Assembly (NCBI RefSeq): GCF_001865995.1
Contig: NZ_MLQQ01000013.1
Location: 60,459-124,458, forward strand
Direction of reading: 5' to 3'
DNA: 64,000 bases
Source of the DNA: Anaerobacillus arseniciselenatis
Lineage (GTDB): Bacteria; Bacillota; Bacilli; Bacillales; Anaerobacillaceae
Shown here in pieces: positions 16,255-24,636 of the stretch (position 1 is its first letter; each line of letters begins with the position of its first letter). The notes below the pieces were generated by a model. That model saw only the letters and a program-made list of their open reading frames with translations. It had not been told where the DNA came from and made no database searches. A program made the position numbers and the translations under genes.

Positions 16255-16893
16255 ATGATTTCCATTAGTAACGACATAAAAAATATTTATTGTGTTGGTC
16301 GTAATTTTACTATGCATGCTAAAGAGTTAAATAATCCAGTTCCAACCTCTCCATTTCTTTTTTTAAAGCCTACTCATGCTCTTGTAAGGGCAAATGGTGA
16401 AAAGGTAGTATTACCTAGTGACCAAGGAACAATAAGGTATGAGATGGAATTAGTTATAAAGGTTAGTAGACCTTATGAAAAGGGTATGGGAGTCGATGAA
16501 CTGATCGATTGTATTGCTCTGGGAATAGATTTGACGTTAGTAGATGTTCAAAACTCTCTAAAGGAAAAAGGTTATCCCTGGCTATTAGCTAAAGGGTTCA
16601 AAAATTCAGGAATTATAACACGATTTTTTCCTTTTCCAGGAGTTGAAGAATGTAAACAGATAAACTATAGTTTGTTGATTAATGATGAACGGGTTCAAGT
16701 TGGAAATATAAAAGATATGATATTTGATTTACAAAATATAGTTGAGTTTACAGCTCTTAACTTTGGTCTAGGGGAAGGTGATGTTATATTCACTGGAACA
16801 CCTGAAGGGGTAGGGAGTGTTTCAAATGGTGATAAATTGGAATTAATATGGGGTGAGAAAATCATTGGAGAAAGTATAATTGAATTAGTTTAG
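16255..16893 (+). CDS. Fumarylacetoacetate hydrolase (FAH) family protein
   Basis: A 212-residue protein with the FAH C-terminal catalytic domain, similar in size to the short YcgM-type members. Visible are 'NIYCVGRNFTMHAKEL', 'PFLFLKPTHALV', the metal-ligand 'YEMELVIKV' (E-x-E) with Asp in 'GIDLTLVDVQ', 'LAKGFKNSG', and 'GDVIFTGTPEGVG'. Members hydrolyse or decarboxylate 2,4-dioxo acids or tautomerise oxaloacetate. ATG 16255 is preferred over TTG 16222 because GAAGGGTGA sits just before it. It closes the carboxylate cluster. Confidence 0.88.
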   Translation: MISISNDIKNIYCVGRNFTMHAKELNNPVPTSPFLFLKPTHALVRANGEKVVLPSDQGTIRYEMELVIKVSRPYEKGMGVDELIDCIALGIDLTLVDVQNSLKEKGYPWLLAKGFKNSGIITRFFPFPGVEECKQINYSLLINDERVQVGNIKDMIFDLQNIVEFTALNFGLGEGDVIFTGTPEGVGSVSNGDKLELIWGEKIIGESIIELV

Positions 16894-16958
16894 AGTTTTT
16901 ATTTAAATTATTTAGGTAGTAACTTGGCTTATTGTAATATAAGTTGAAATGGTTAATG

Positions 16959-16997
16959 AAATCCGTGGCGAAATGTTAATCCACGGATTTTTAACTT
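16959..16997. terminator. Bidirectional terminator
   Basis: AAATCCGTGG pairs with CCACGGATTT, followed by T-rich sequence. It serves the FAH gene and possibly the convergent gene at 17001. Confidence 0.75.
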
Positions 16998-17000
16998 TTT

Positions 17001-17450
17001 TTAATTTGAATTTCTTCTAAAGAATTTAAAAAAACTTTCTTTTTTTAAACCGATGAACTTTCTAAAATCTTTTCTTAAATATGCAGTAAATACATAGTGT
17101 AACGTAAGCAATAAAAAGCATCTTATTGCTAATTGTTCGTTAGAAACGTTTTCAATAGAAATTGTTTCACCTTTTACATCTTCTAATATTTCTTCAGAGG
17201 GTTTATTCCATTGTTTAGGATCTAACATATTTTTATTGAATACTTCGATTATTTGATCGCTTATTAATCGTTCTTCTTCAGAAAGGTCGTTCAATAACTT
17301 TTGTACTAATAAACCGTTTTCCCCTTTGCTTTTTTGCTTATAGAAATAGATGATTAGATCTTTATAGGGAATAACGTATATTTTTTGTTTAAGTTCACCC
17401 CAGGTTAACTTATCTATTTCTTCTTGATTTAAATTAATCGTTTTCATCAT
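17001..17450 (-). CDS. Hypothetical protein, 149 residues
   Basis: A strong AGGAGGTC ribosome site lies directly before ATG-ATG. The protein is helical in appearance and acidic in the middle ('NDLSEEERLISDQIIEVFNK'), with a hydrophobic stretch near residues 108-122 ('IRCFLLLTLHYVFTAYL') and a basic tail ('RKDFRKFIGLKKESFFKFF'). I recognise no family. It could be a peripheral membrane protein. It converges with the FAH gene and is divergent from the MFS transporter at 17620. Confidence 0.65.
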   Translation of the reverse strand: MMKTINLNQEEIDKLTWGELKQKIYVIPYKDLIIYFYKQKSKGENGLLVQKLLNDLSEEERLISDQIIEVFNKNMLDPKQWNKPSEEILEDVKGETISIENVSNEQLAIRCFLLLTLHYVFTAYLRKDFRKFIGLKKESFFKFFRRNSN

Positions 17451-17619
17451 GACCTCCTATAAAAATACAATATTCTAGTCATAGTAACATATACAATTTA
17501 ATAATAGAATGATAACATACATATAAAGAGAAAGAAATATTTCTCACGATTAATATTATGTAAAAAAAAATACTACAAAAACAACGGGATACAGTTAGTT
17601 TAAGAAAGAGGTACGCTTA

Positions 17620-18774
17620 ATGAAAAGAAATACTAACCGATTTTTAATTATGATTAGTACTTCTATATTTATGTTTAGCCTTATAGGAAGTAGACCTTTG
17701 ATACCGGTTTATTCAAGTTCTTTAGGAGCGAGTAATCTTCAAATAGGAGTAATTATTGCCCTATTTTCATTATTGCCACTATTCATGGCAGTTCCACTTG
17801 GCAAAATAATTGATAGATTAGGTAATAAAACACCTTTATTTTTAGGTATCATGATAGGGAGTGTATCTTTAATTATTCCTTTTTATTTTATTAACCTTGT
17901 AGGGTTATATGTTTCCCAAATATTTGCGGGTTTTTCACAGTTGCTTTTTGTACTTTCTATGCAAACCTATTTGGGGCAATTTTCAAAAAGTAAAATAAGG
18001 GATTACTTTATTGCAATTTTTAGTATTGGAGTGGCAATCGGGAGTTTTGCGGGGCCATTGATTAGTGGTTTTCTAACAGATAGTATAGGCTACTCTAATA
18101 CATTAGCTATTTTAGGAGTTGTCATAATTATTCCTTTGCCTTTTATATTTTTTCTCAAAAAAGGAAAAGGGGGAGATTTGAAAAAAGATAAAGTACTGGA
18201 AGAAAAGAAAACAGAGTCGTTGGACTTACTATTTATATCAGATTTACGAATAGCATTTCTAGTAAGTGCAATCGTTTTGTTGGCAAAAGATATGTATCTA
18301 GCTTTTTTTCCGTTACTTGCAATGGAGAAAGGATTGACCGCTTCAGTAATTGGATTGATTATCTCATTAAATTCTATAGCAGGGATCCTTATCCGTATAT
18401 TAATTCCATACCTTATTAAAAAATATAGTAGAAATTTAGTAATTGCGTATTCAATAATGAGTGCAGGAATAATTTTAATTTTAACACCATTATTGTCTAA
18501 CGTTTTTGCATTAGGTTTATTATCATTTATTCTTGGATTAAGCTTAGGAATTGGTCAACCACTTTCTATTTCGATTACAATAAATTCTTTACCGAAAGAA
18601 CGAGTAGGAGAGGGGCTTGGACTGAGACTATCGATTAATAAATTGAGTCAGGTGCTAATGCCAGTAGTATTTGGTGGTGTTTCAACGGTTAGTGGAATGG
18701 CGAGTGTTTTTTATATTTCAGGAGTGTTGATAATGACGGCATCTTTAATTACAAAGAAAAATACAGAAGGTTAA
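17620..18774 (+). CDS. MFS transporter
   Basis: A 384-residue membrane protein with about twelve hydrophobic segments in two halves. It has an MFS-type loop 2-3 motif 'LGKIIDRLGNKTPLFLG' near residues 61-77 and a basic cytoplasmic centre ('KKGKGGDLKKDKVLEEKKTE') between halves. It resembles small-molecule exporters of the drug-efflux type. Substrate unknown. AAGAGG upstream. Single-gene unit. Confidence 0.85.
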   Translation: MKRNTNRFLIMISTSIFMFSLIGSRPLIPVYSSSLGASNLQIGVIIALFSLLPLFMAVPLGKIIDRLGNKTPLFLGIMIGSVSLIIPFYFINLVGLYVSQIFAGFSQLLFVLSMQTYLGQFSKSKIRDYFIAIFSIGVAIGSFAGPLISGFLTDSIGYSNTLAILGVVIIIPLPFIFFLKKGKGGDLKKDKVLEEKKTESLDLLFISDLRIAFLVSAIVLLAKDMYLAFFPLLAMEKGLTASVIGLIISLNSIAGILIRILIPYLIKKYSRNLVIAYSIMSAGIILILTPLLSNVFALGLLSFILGLSLGIGQPLSISITINSLPKERVGEGLGLRLSINKLSQVLMPVVFGGVSTVSGMASVFYISGVLIMTASLITKKNTEG

Positions 18775-18859
18775 TTTATTATTCTGTAATTCAAACGTAT
18801 AATTTTTAGAGGAGTATATTTTTTATTTTAGACAACTACATTTTAAATGCAATAAAAAT

Positions 18860-19262
18860 TCGAGTGCAACATGAACATGATAACATTTCGCTTTTGCGGG
18901 GTATCAATCGATACCATTTTATCGGATAAAAATTGTTGTCTTCTCCAGGTCAAGGAGTCGATTTCTCTTTTCACTGCATTCCTTTTCAGCTATGAAACAA
19001 AGAAGTAATCACACCTGTCATCCTGTCAAACGTTCGTAATCTAAGTAACCATAATCAAACACATACATGGCGTTCGGATCATCGACTATTACTTCCAAAC
19101 GATTACGGTCATGTTCCTTGGCTGCCGTCATCGTAAGTTGAGCGGGGTATGTCGTATTTTTATCCATCATGACTAGACACATATGAATTTTTAGGTCTGA
19201 TTTTTTCGAAACTCTGCCCATCGATATTTCTTAATATTGAGCGGAAGCGTAGTTGAATAATT
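18860..19262 (-). pseudogene. IS4-family transposase remnant
   Basis: On the minus strand, 'STTLPLNIKKYRWAEF' is followed after a frameshift by 'KSDLKIHMCLVMMDKNTTYP', 'TAAKEHDRNRLEVIVDD' and 'AMYVFDYGYLDYERL', then in another frame 'SDKMVSIDTPQKR'. These are the middle blocks of IS4-type DDE transposases, with the second catalytic Asp in 'VFDRGYxDY' kept. Stops and frameshifts make it non-functional. No terminal repeats were identified. Confidence 0.75.
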
Positions 19263-19376
19263 ATATTCAACGGCATAGAAATCTCAATAATTGATAGTTC
19301 TTTATATTGGAATTAAATAGATTAATTTCAATTAGGTCGGTCTTATGCATAAGCTAGATTAACTGTTCTTTTACAT

Positions 19377-19464
19377 AGTAGACCATTACTGCGCAACAAG
19401 TAAAGTCAGATTTGGAAAAACCTAAGAGTTTTAAATTGGATATTTATGTTAAAGTATAATTAGC
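19377..19464 (+). promoter_or_regulatory. Upstream block shared by two nuclease-like genes, copy 1
   Basis: Blocks TAGACCATTACTG, AAAGTCAGATT and AAATTGGATATTTATGTTAA recur in the same order at 21229-21372 before the next nuclease-like gene. The last block includes an extended -10-like TATGTTAAAGT. It lies about 110 bp before the start at 19570. Confidence 0.5.
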
Positions 19465-19569
19465 TTTGTGAAATGTTGTACTTAAAGTAACGAGTTTAGT
19501 AAGAGTTTTTTTCCTTATCGGGTATTAGTATTATTATTTTTATGAATTAGATTTTCTAGGGGATGTTCC

Positions 19570-21078
19570 ATGACTAATTATATAGTAAATATAGAAGTTT
19601 TAAATAAGTTAGACAGAATGTTAAGAAGATACTCGATACATTCTAAGTTAGAGTTGTTTCGTAAATTAAGTCATGTTGTTGATTGCTATCTACCAAACGA
19701 CAAATTTTTGTATAATCTTTTTCCTAATAGAACAGAGCAATTTTACAAATCTTTTAGTAAATCATGTCATTTACATGAACTTGCATATTTATCACTTGCT
19801 TCTACAGTTGTAGGGGAGTGGTCTGGAAACCTCAAAGATTTAAATTCCTATGAAGACTTCAGAAGGGTTATAAATATAAGTAAGAGCTACAATCCTCCTT
19901 TTATTCATGCAAATGATGTTGGTACAGAGAAAAATTCGATGCTCTTCTTTGTTAGAACAGGACTTCAACAATTCATCTATCAAGATAGTCCAATTTCAGG
20001 GTTATATCGATATTGGTATCTTTTTAATAATAGAAATGAAGAGTTTAACACAAGGGAAATTTTTAAAAATACATTTAAATATGATTTTGAGGACTATGTT
20101 ATTTTTGCTACTGGTGTTTTCATTTTATCTAATGTATCGCAACATGCATTAACGGAAGAAAAAATTATAAATGAGTTAAACAAAAGCCCGCAATTCAATA
20201 GTGAAAAAGTAAAACATATGATACGTATGCTATCAATGGATAGGAATACTGCCATTGAAAAATATAATGAATTTAAATCTGAAGATGAGCGAATGAAAAT
20301 TTATGACTATAATCCGTATCTCATGAAACCATTTTTAAATCATGATAATTATTTATATATACCGATTCCTTTATTGTTGTTTAAGGCAATAACAGAGGGG
20401 TTTTATCATTATTTGTGTTATAAAAGTATTGAATTTAGAGCCTCATTTGGTAAGTTTGCATACGAAAGCTACATCCATCACCTCTTAAAAAGTACGTCTT
20501 ATACAGTAATTGAGGAGTTTTCTTATTATGAAAATAAGCAGAAATTTGAGTCTCCAGATTTTATATTGGTGAATGATAATGATATTGTATTAATCGAAGT
20601 CAAAGCGAATGCTCCCTCTATTGCACTAAGAGCTTCAGACTGTGAAACATATAAAAAGGAACTATATAAGGCATATGTAAAAGCTATTGAGCAGTGTATT
20701 AAGAAGGAAAAACATATAAGAAAAGGAATATTACAATACCCTAATCTCCCTTCTAAAATAGGTAGAGTTTCTTTTTTAGCTATTACGCTGGAAGAGTATC
20801 ATATGATTGATAAAGAGCAAGTGAAAGAAATGATAAGTGAAAAGAATCTTGACTTAAAAGAAAATTATTATCATATTATGGGGACAGATACATTAGAGAA
20901 AGTACTAGAGAAAGATGATAGAGGTATATTCGGTTACTTACATGATCGTGAAGATAGTGGGACAGTTTATAGGCATATCGCAAATGCTGATATTAATAAT
21001 AAAGGGACTCATGAGGGAAGAAGTCGGTTATTGTGGAAAAAAATGATTGATAGTTTTGCAAGTGGCTTTAGAGAATAA
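19570..21078 (+). CDS. PD-(D/E)XK nuclease-like protein, unknown family
   Basis: A 502-residue soluble protein. A restriction-nuclease-like core stands at about residues 295-350: a helix with Glu ('FAYESYIHHLL'), then 'FESPDFILVNDNDIVLIEVK', giving Asp330, Glu343 and Lys345 as the PD...ExK triad, followed by a helical 'ETYKKELYKAYVKAIEQC'. The N-terminal 280 residues are helical and unrecognised. Start ATG with AGGGGATG upstream. It has its own promoter block, shared with the next gene. A role in nucleic-acid defence or element maintenance is possible, but no partner methylase or helicase is present. Confidence 0.65.
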   Translation: MTNYIVNIEVLNKLDRMLRRYSIHSKLELFRKLSHVVDCYLPNDKFLYNLFPNRTEQFYKSFSKSCHLHELAYLSLASTVVGEWSGNLKDLNSYEDFRRVINISKSYNPPFIHANDVGTEKNSMLFFVRTGLQQFIYQDSPISGLYRYWYLFNNRNEEFNTREIFKNTFKYDFEDYVIFATGVFILSNVSQHALTEEKIINELNKSPQFNSEKVKHMIRMLSMDRNTAIEKYNEFKSEDERMKIYDYNPYLMKPFLNHDNYLYIPIPLLLFKAITEGFYHYLCYKSIEFRASFGKFAYESYIHHLLKSTSYTVIEEFSYYENKQKFESPDFILVNDNDIVLIEVKANAPSIALRASDCETYKKELYKAYVKAIEQCIKKEKHIRKGILQYPNLPSKIGRVSFLAITLEEYHMIDKEQVKEMISEKNLDLKENYYHIMGTDTLEKVLEKDDRGIFGYLHDREDSGTVYRHIANADINNKGTHEGRSRLLWKKMIDSFASGFRE

Positions 21079-21228
21079 TTATTTGTTTTCTAAAGCTTTT
21101 TTATTAAAACTTTGAGACTTAATGAGTTCATTAATCCTAACAAAAAGTCGCTATGTATAAATTGACTCATTTTTGTGGAACTTTTTAATTTCTTATAAAT
21201 ATAGATTATGAATTCTTTCTTTTCATAT

Positions 21229-21372
21229 TAGACCATTACTGTTCAAGAAAAAGGATGTTTAACAATTGCGCGCATTTCAGTGAAAGAGAAGTAGTCTTTC
21301 TTAATGTTAAGGTCAGATTGTTGAGTAGTTCAATTACTTGAATTGGATATTTATGTTAAAATATTGATTGTG
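21229..21372 (+). promoter_or_regulatory. Upstream block shared by two nuclease-like genes, copy 2
   Basis: It has the same ordered blocks as 19377-19464, with extra sequence inserted in the middle, including ACAATTGCGCGCATT, which also resembles part of the repeat at 22614. The conserved TTGGATATTTATGTTAAA lies about 45 bp before the start at 21404 and is probably the promoter. Confidence 0.5.
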
Positions 21373-21403
21373 AAGACAACTAATTAGAGGTGGAGTAGAT
21401 CAT

Positions 21404-22489
21404 ATGTATCGCTATGATAAGATTAAAAATGAACTGATTGAGATTGAATCAACGAATTTTTCAGATCAAAAAATTAAAGAAAGAGAACACATTGAGGAGT
21501 GGATTAGAAAAAGTCCTCAAACATTAGGTGAAGACCTACTTATTATAGGTCATGAGTATGATAAGTTTGAAAATAATGAACGACTCGATTTGTTAGCAAT
21601 TGATACAGATGGTAATTTAGTTATTATTGAAACTAAACAAGACTATACTGGGTCCGGTGTAGATTTTCAAGTATTGAAGTATTGCTCATATTGTTCTACG
21701 TTAAAACCAATTGACATAATTGAAATATATGAAGAATACATAAAAAAGTTCGGTCTTCATGGAGATGCTGTAGATAATATTCTTGAATTTTTGGATATTG
21801 ATTCTCGGGATATACTAAATAATGTCTTAAACAAAACACAAAGAATTATTATCGTTGGCAATGAATTTGATAAGAGAATCCTTTCAGTCTCAGCATGGCT
21901 TCATCAAAATGGCATAGATATTAAGTGTATTTCTATCAAGCCATACCTTGATAGCAGTAAGACTGATGTGTTAATTGACCTTAATCAACTTATCCCACCT
22001 AAAGATATAGAAAATTATTATATTAAAAAGAAAATTCAAAGAGATAAATCACAGGGTGATGTATTCCAACCAAATGATGTTATTCAGTTTTTTGAAAATA
22101 TAGTTGAAGCTGTTAAGCAACAGGGCCATCATGCTTATTATCATCCTAGGAAATCATATTGCACTGTGAAATCAGGATTTAAAAATATTTCATTTACTCT
22201 AATTTATCAAAAGAGCTTTTCGCATTTTGCTTTTGAAGTTGTTACCCATGATCCTGAAATAAAACAAAAAATGTTTTCTGTTTTTGAAGAAAATAAGAAT
22301 ACTATATGTTCCAAAATCAATCTGGAGTTTAATGCGGAGGATGGTAAAAGAAATCCAGATTGGGGGAGAATCATAGCTTCTCAGAAGCTTGAAAAAGGAC
22401 AGTCTATTCATAATTACACTGAGGGTGTGAATAAGAAGTTCATAAAAACCATTGAAGTATTTAAGGAGTTATTTAAATTTAACTTATAA
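21404..22489 (+). CDS. NucS-like PD-(D/E)XK endonuclease-domain protein
   Basis: A 361-residue protein. The N-terminal domain (about 25-110) has 'HIEEWIRKSPQTLGEDLLII', 'NERLDLLAIDTDGNLVIIETK' and 'DFQVLKYCSYCS'. These give Asp62, Glu76 and Lys78 plus a Q-x3-Y motif, the layout of NucS/DUF91-type and other PD-(D/E)XK nucleases that cut DNA. The C-terminal half (about 220-361) is a separate unrecognised domain with basic and aromatic patches. AGAGGTGGAG precedes the ATG. A related promoter block links it with the gene at 19570. No modification gene is nearby. Confidence 0.7.
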   Translation: MYRYDKIKNELIEIESTNFSDQKIKEREHIEEWIRKSPQTLGEDLLIIGHEYDKFENNERLDLLAIDTDGNLVIIETKQDYTGSGVDFQVLKYCSYCSTLKPIDIIEIYEEYIKKFGLHGDAVDNILEFLDIDSRDILNNVLNKTQRIIIVGNEFDKRILSVSAWLHQNGIDIKCISIKPYLDSSKTDVLIDLNQLIPPKDIENYYIKKKIQRDKSQGDVFQPNDVIQFFENIVEAVKQQGHHAYYHPRKSYCTVKSGFKNISFTLIYQKSFSHFAFEVVTHDPEIKQKMFSVFEENKNTICSKINLEFNAEDGKRNPDWGRIIASQKLEKGQSIHNYTEGVNKKFIKTIEVFKELFKFNL

Positions 22490-22613
22490 TGTATTATTTT
22501 GAATTACAATGATTTATTTTTGCAGTATTAGTTCACTTACAATCGGGTGCTTTCTAGATGCATGGCTAGTGTCTTTTTTGTGTCAGCCTTGATTGTTGAG
22601 TAACTCCGTATTA

Positions 22614-22722
22614 CGCAGTACAAATATACTGTTCAATAGAAAATGATATTTCACAATTGGCGCGATTACGGAAGACTAAAGCCTAATTCCTCAGTTAAGA
22701 AAAGGAGGAATAAGCTTTTTTA
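22614..22722. repeat. Dispersed core-plus-terminator repeat, copy 3
   Basis: The core CGCAGTACAAATATACTGTT is followed by the shared TTCAATAGAAAATGATATT segment, then a terminator with AAGCCTAATTCCTC pairing with GAGGAATAAGCTT and T6. Downstream similarity to copy 2 continues to about 22840. It lies about 125 bp after the NucS-like gene. Confidence 0.6.
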
Positions 22723-22867
22723 CTTCAAAATAGTTGACGTTCTTTTATTGGTAAACACGGTGACAGAAGGTGGTAAATTTCGTGGCAACTGCTGGTAAAA
22801 AACATGGAACAAGTGGTACATTCTCTTGGCTGTAATCAATAATAAAATATACACTGGCCACGCTTTT

Positions 22868-22921
22868 TAAAAATAGCCCCAAAATGGCCCCGGCAGGTCC
22901 TAGAAAAAGGGGCTATTTTTC
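22868..22921. terminator. Stem-loop with AAATAGCCCC/GGGGCTATTT arms
   Basis: AAATAGCCCC at about 22871 pairs with GGGGCTATTT at about 22910, flanked by A and T runs, so it could work in both directions. Confidence 0.6.
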
Positions 22922-22950
22922 CATGTTTTGCGTAATTGAAATACATAAGA

Positions 22951-22993
22951 AAAGCCCTATAAACGTTGTCATATCAACAATTTTAGGGCTTTT
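22951..22993. terminator. Stem-loop with AAAAGCCCTA arms
   Basis: AAAAGCCCTA at 22952-22961 pairs with TAGGGCTTTT at 22984-22993. Two terminators in a row without a gene between them fit the mosaic nature of 22.5-23.9 kb. Confidence 0.6.
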
Positions 22994-23149
22994 ACTAATT
23001 GAGTTTAGTTTGCAATCCGTTTAAATTAACGTGAGTAGAATTCAAAATCTTATATTGATCCTAGTTTTAGCTCAATAGTTAGGCAAACACCATTGATATA
23101 TAACGCTTACTGCTTTCGCAAAAACTGAAGCACCAATAACAGTATAGTT

Positions 23150-23701
23150 TTATCCTCGGCTATCTAAAAACTCGATTCTTTTTTTATATGTAGCAAACTT
23201 TCTATCTAGATAAATACTTGAATCCTTATATAGATAGTTAATAAAGTTAAAGAATTCATCTTTTCTTTCAATATGAATTCGATAATAGTTTCCGTCAGTT
23301 TCAATATGAGTAATAAATGAAGAGAGATGGTATTTAATAAAATCCGCTATGTCCTCAGATTTAACTACTAACGAGGCTCTGTATTTAGAAGAATCCTTTT
23401 CAATATAGCCGTCTCCATCGAAAAAGCCCCTAAGAAAATGACGTATAAACTTTGATGGAATATTTTTAATGAATCCTTTATTTGTTTTATTCTCCACACA
23501 ACCATATTTCCATAAATCTATTACAAGTTTCTTGCGAGAGATTGTTACACTGGAAGTATTTCTGTTTTTTCTTTGCTTTATGTCTGCGTTTAAGCCTACA
23601 CTACTCTTAAATTTCTCAAGATGTTTTTTATCATCATCTTTGACTTCAATTCTCATACTATAGGTTTGTTGAGTTGGTTGCTTATAAGTTGTTCTTACCA
23701 A
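23150..23701 (-). pseudogene. LAGLIDADG homing endonuclease, N-terminally truncated
   Basis: A 183-codon frame with the second LAGLIDADG helix intact ('RHFLRGFFDGDGYI', about residues 90-103) and the following beta-hairpin domain ('YRASLVVKSEDIADFIKYHL'). The start region ('TYSMRIEVKDDDKKHLEKFK') corresponds to the strand after the first LAGLIDADG helix, which is missing. In these enzymes both helices, or a dimer, build the active site, so this is probably inactive. The TTG start lies inside the neighbouring transporter remnant on the other strand and has no ribosome site. Intron, intein or free-standing origin cannot be told. Confidence 0.7.
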
Positions 23702-23877
23702 TCGCTGGTTTACTCATCGTATTATTTGTTGGATGGGGTTGGACGCGTAGAGAAATATATGAAACCTCAGACTTTGCAGATAACGGGTTCTTTAAATTCT
23801 TTATGTTCGTGTTACGTTATATCGTTCCAGTTGGTATGACGATCATAATTATCCACACGCTTTTCACTAGTTTCTAA
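23678..23877 (+). pseudogene. C-terminal fragment of an NSS-type sodium symporter
   Basis: The frame reads 'LFLPIAGLLIVLFVGWGWTR' then 'FKFFMFVLRYIVPVGMTIII', the last two membrane helices of bacterial neurotransmitter:sodium symporters. The rest of the gene is missing. The break falls where the opposite-strand homing endonuclease remnant begins. A normal terminator follows. Confidence 0.7.
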
Positions 23878-23896
23878 ATGGTTTGTTAAAATATAC

Positions 23897-23932
23897 AAAA
23901 AAACTTGCACATATTAACGTGCAAGTTTTTTT
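23897..23932 (+). terminator. Terminator of the NSS transporter remnant
   Basis: AACTTGCAC pairs with GTGCAAGTT and is flanked by A7 and T7. Confidence 0.8.
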
Positions 23933-24074
23933 GTGCTTATGAAAACTACATCGTTTTTTAATTACACTAAAACGTTCAACTACAATCGAGATTAAGAAGC
24001 TTATCAAAAAATAGTTATGAAGTAAAACATCGCTGCATAAATTGAATCATCGATGAAAAACAGGGGGAATATCG

Positions 24075-24395
24075 GTGGAAAAATGGATGATGTCATTACT
24101 AGTAGCGATGTCAATGCTTTTAGTGGCTTGTAGCAGTGATGGACAAGCTTCTCTCGAAGAGGATGTATTAAGTTTTATTAATGATTGTAGTAATAATTAC
24201 ACAACTTGTAATCAATATAATCAAGATGATATCGAAGAATTTACTTATCAGGGGATGGTAACAGAGCGAACGTATTTCGCGGTTCAAATTCGGAGTGATG
24301 ATTATCAAATTTTTTGGGAGAGTGCTAACGGGTTCAAATGGGATACGTTAAGTAATCTACCACATTTGAGAACTATCGTTGACGGGTTATTCTAG
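24075..24395 (+). CDS. Small lipoprotein, unknown
   Basis: A 106-residue protein with a signal peptide ending in a lipobox ('MLLVACSSDG', Cys about residue 19), so anchored on the outer face of the membrane. The mature part contains 'DCSNNYTTCNQYNQDD' with two Cys that could pair. GTG start chosen because AGGGGG lies 10 bases upstream; an ATG 3 codons later is possible. Family not recognised. It stands alone upstream of xylA. Confidence 0.65.
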   Translation: MEKWMMSLLVAMSMLLVACSSDGQASLEEDVLSFINDCSNNYTTCNQYNQDDIEEFTYQGMVTERTYFAVQIRSDDYQIFWESANGFKWDTLSNLPHLRTIVDGLF

Positions 24396-24421
24396 GAAAA
24401 AATCCAGGTCGTCGATTCGTC

Positions 24422-24447
24422 AGAGTTCTTTCGATATACAAACTAAG
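24422..24447. promoter_or_regulatory. XylR operator-like site before xylA (copy 1)
   Basis: AGAGTTC-TTTCGATATAC-AAACTAAG is a close relative of the sites at 60869 and 61167. It keeps the right arm and centre (TTCGATA-ACAAACTAAG). It lies about 190 bp upstream of xylA and fits a XylR (ROK) operator of the TTAGTTT...AAACTAA type. Confidence 0.6.
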
Positions 24448-24636
24448 TTTTTGTAGCTACAAAATTAGAAAGCGTGAAAAACATTAGTAAAAGGGTAATT
24501 TTAGTAAAAGCTATATAATAATTACCTTTTAGTAAAAGTGATTCGAATGAATGTAAACGTGTTATCTGGTGAAACTATTTTACGATTAGTTTTTTTAGGA
24601 ATTTAAAACAAAAGAGAAAAAATTGGAGGAATTTAA

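Noticed and set aside
23150..23701. Intein or group I intron within the NSS gene
   Set aside because: The endonuclease frame is on the opposite strand, the N-terminal part of the transporter is missing, and no splicing motifs were seen.
24520..24570. ATGTAAACGTGTTA before xylA as a cre box
   Set aside because: Too many mismatches at the conserved right half.
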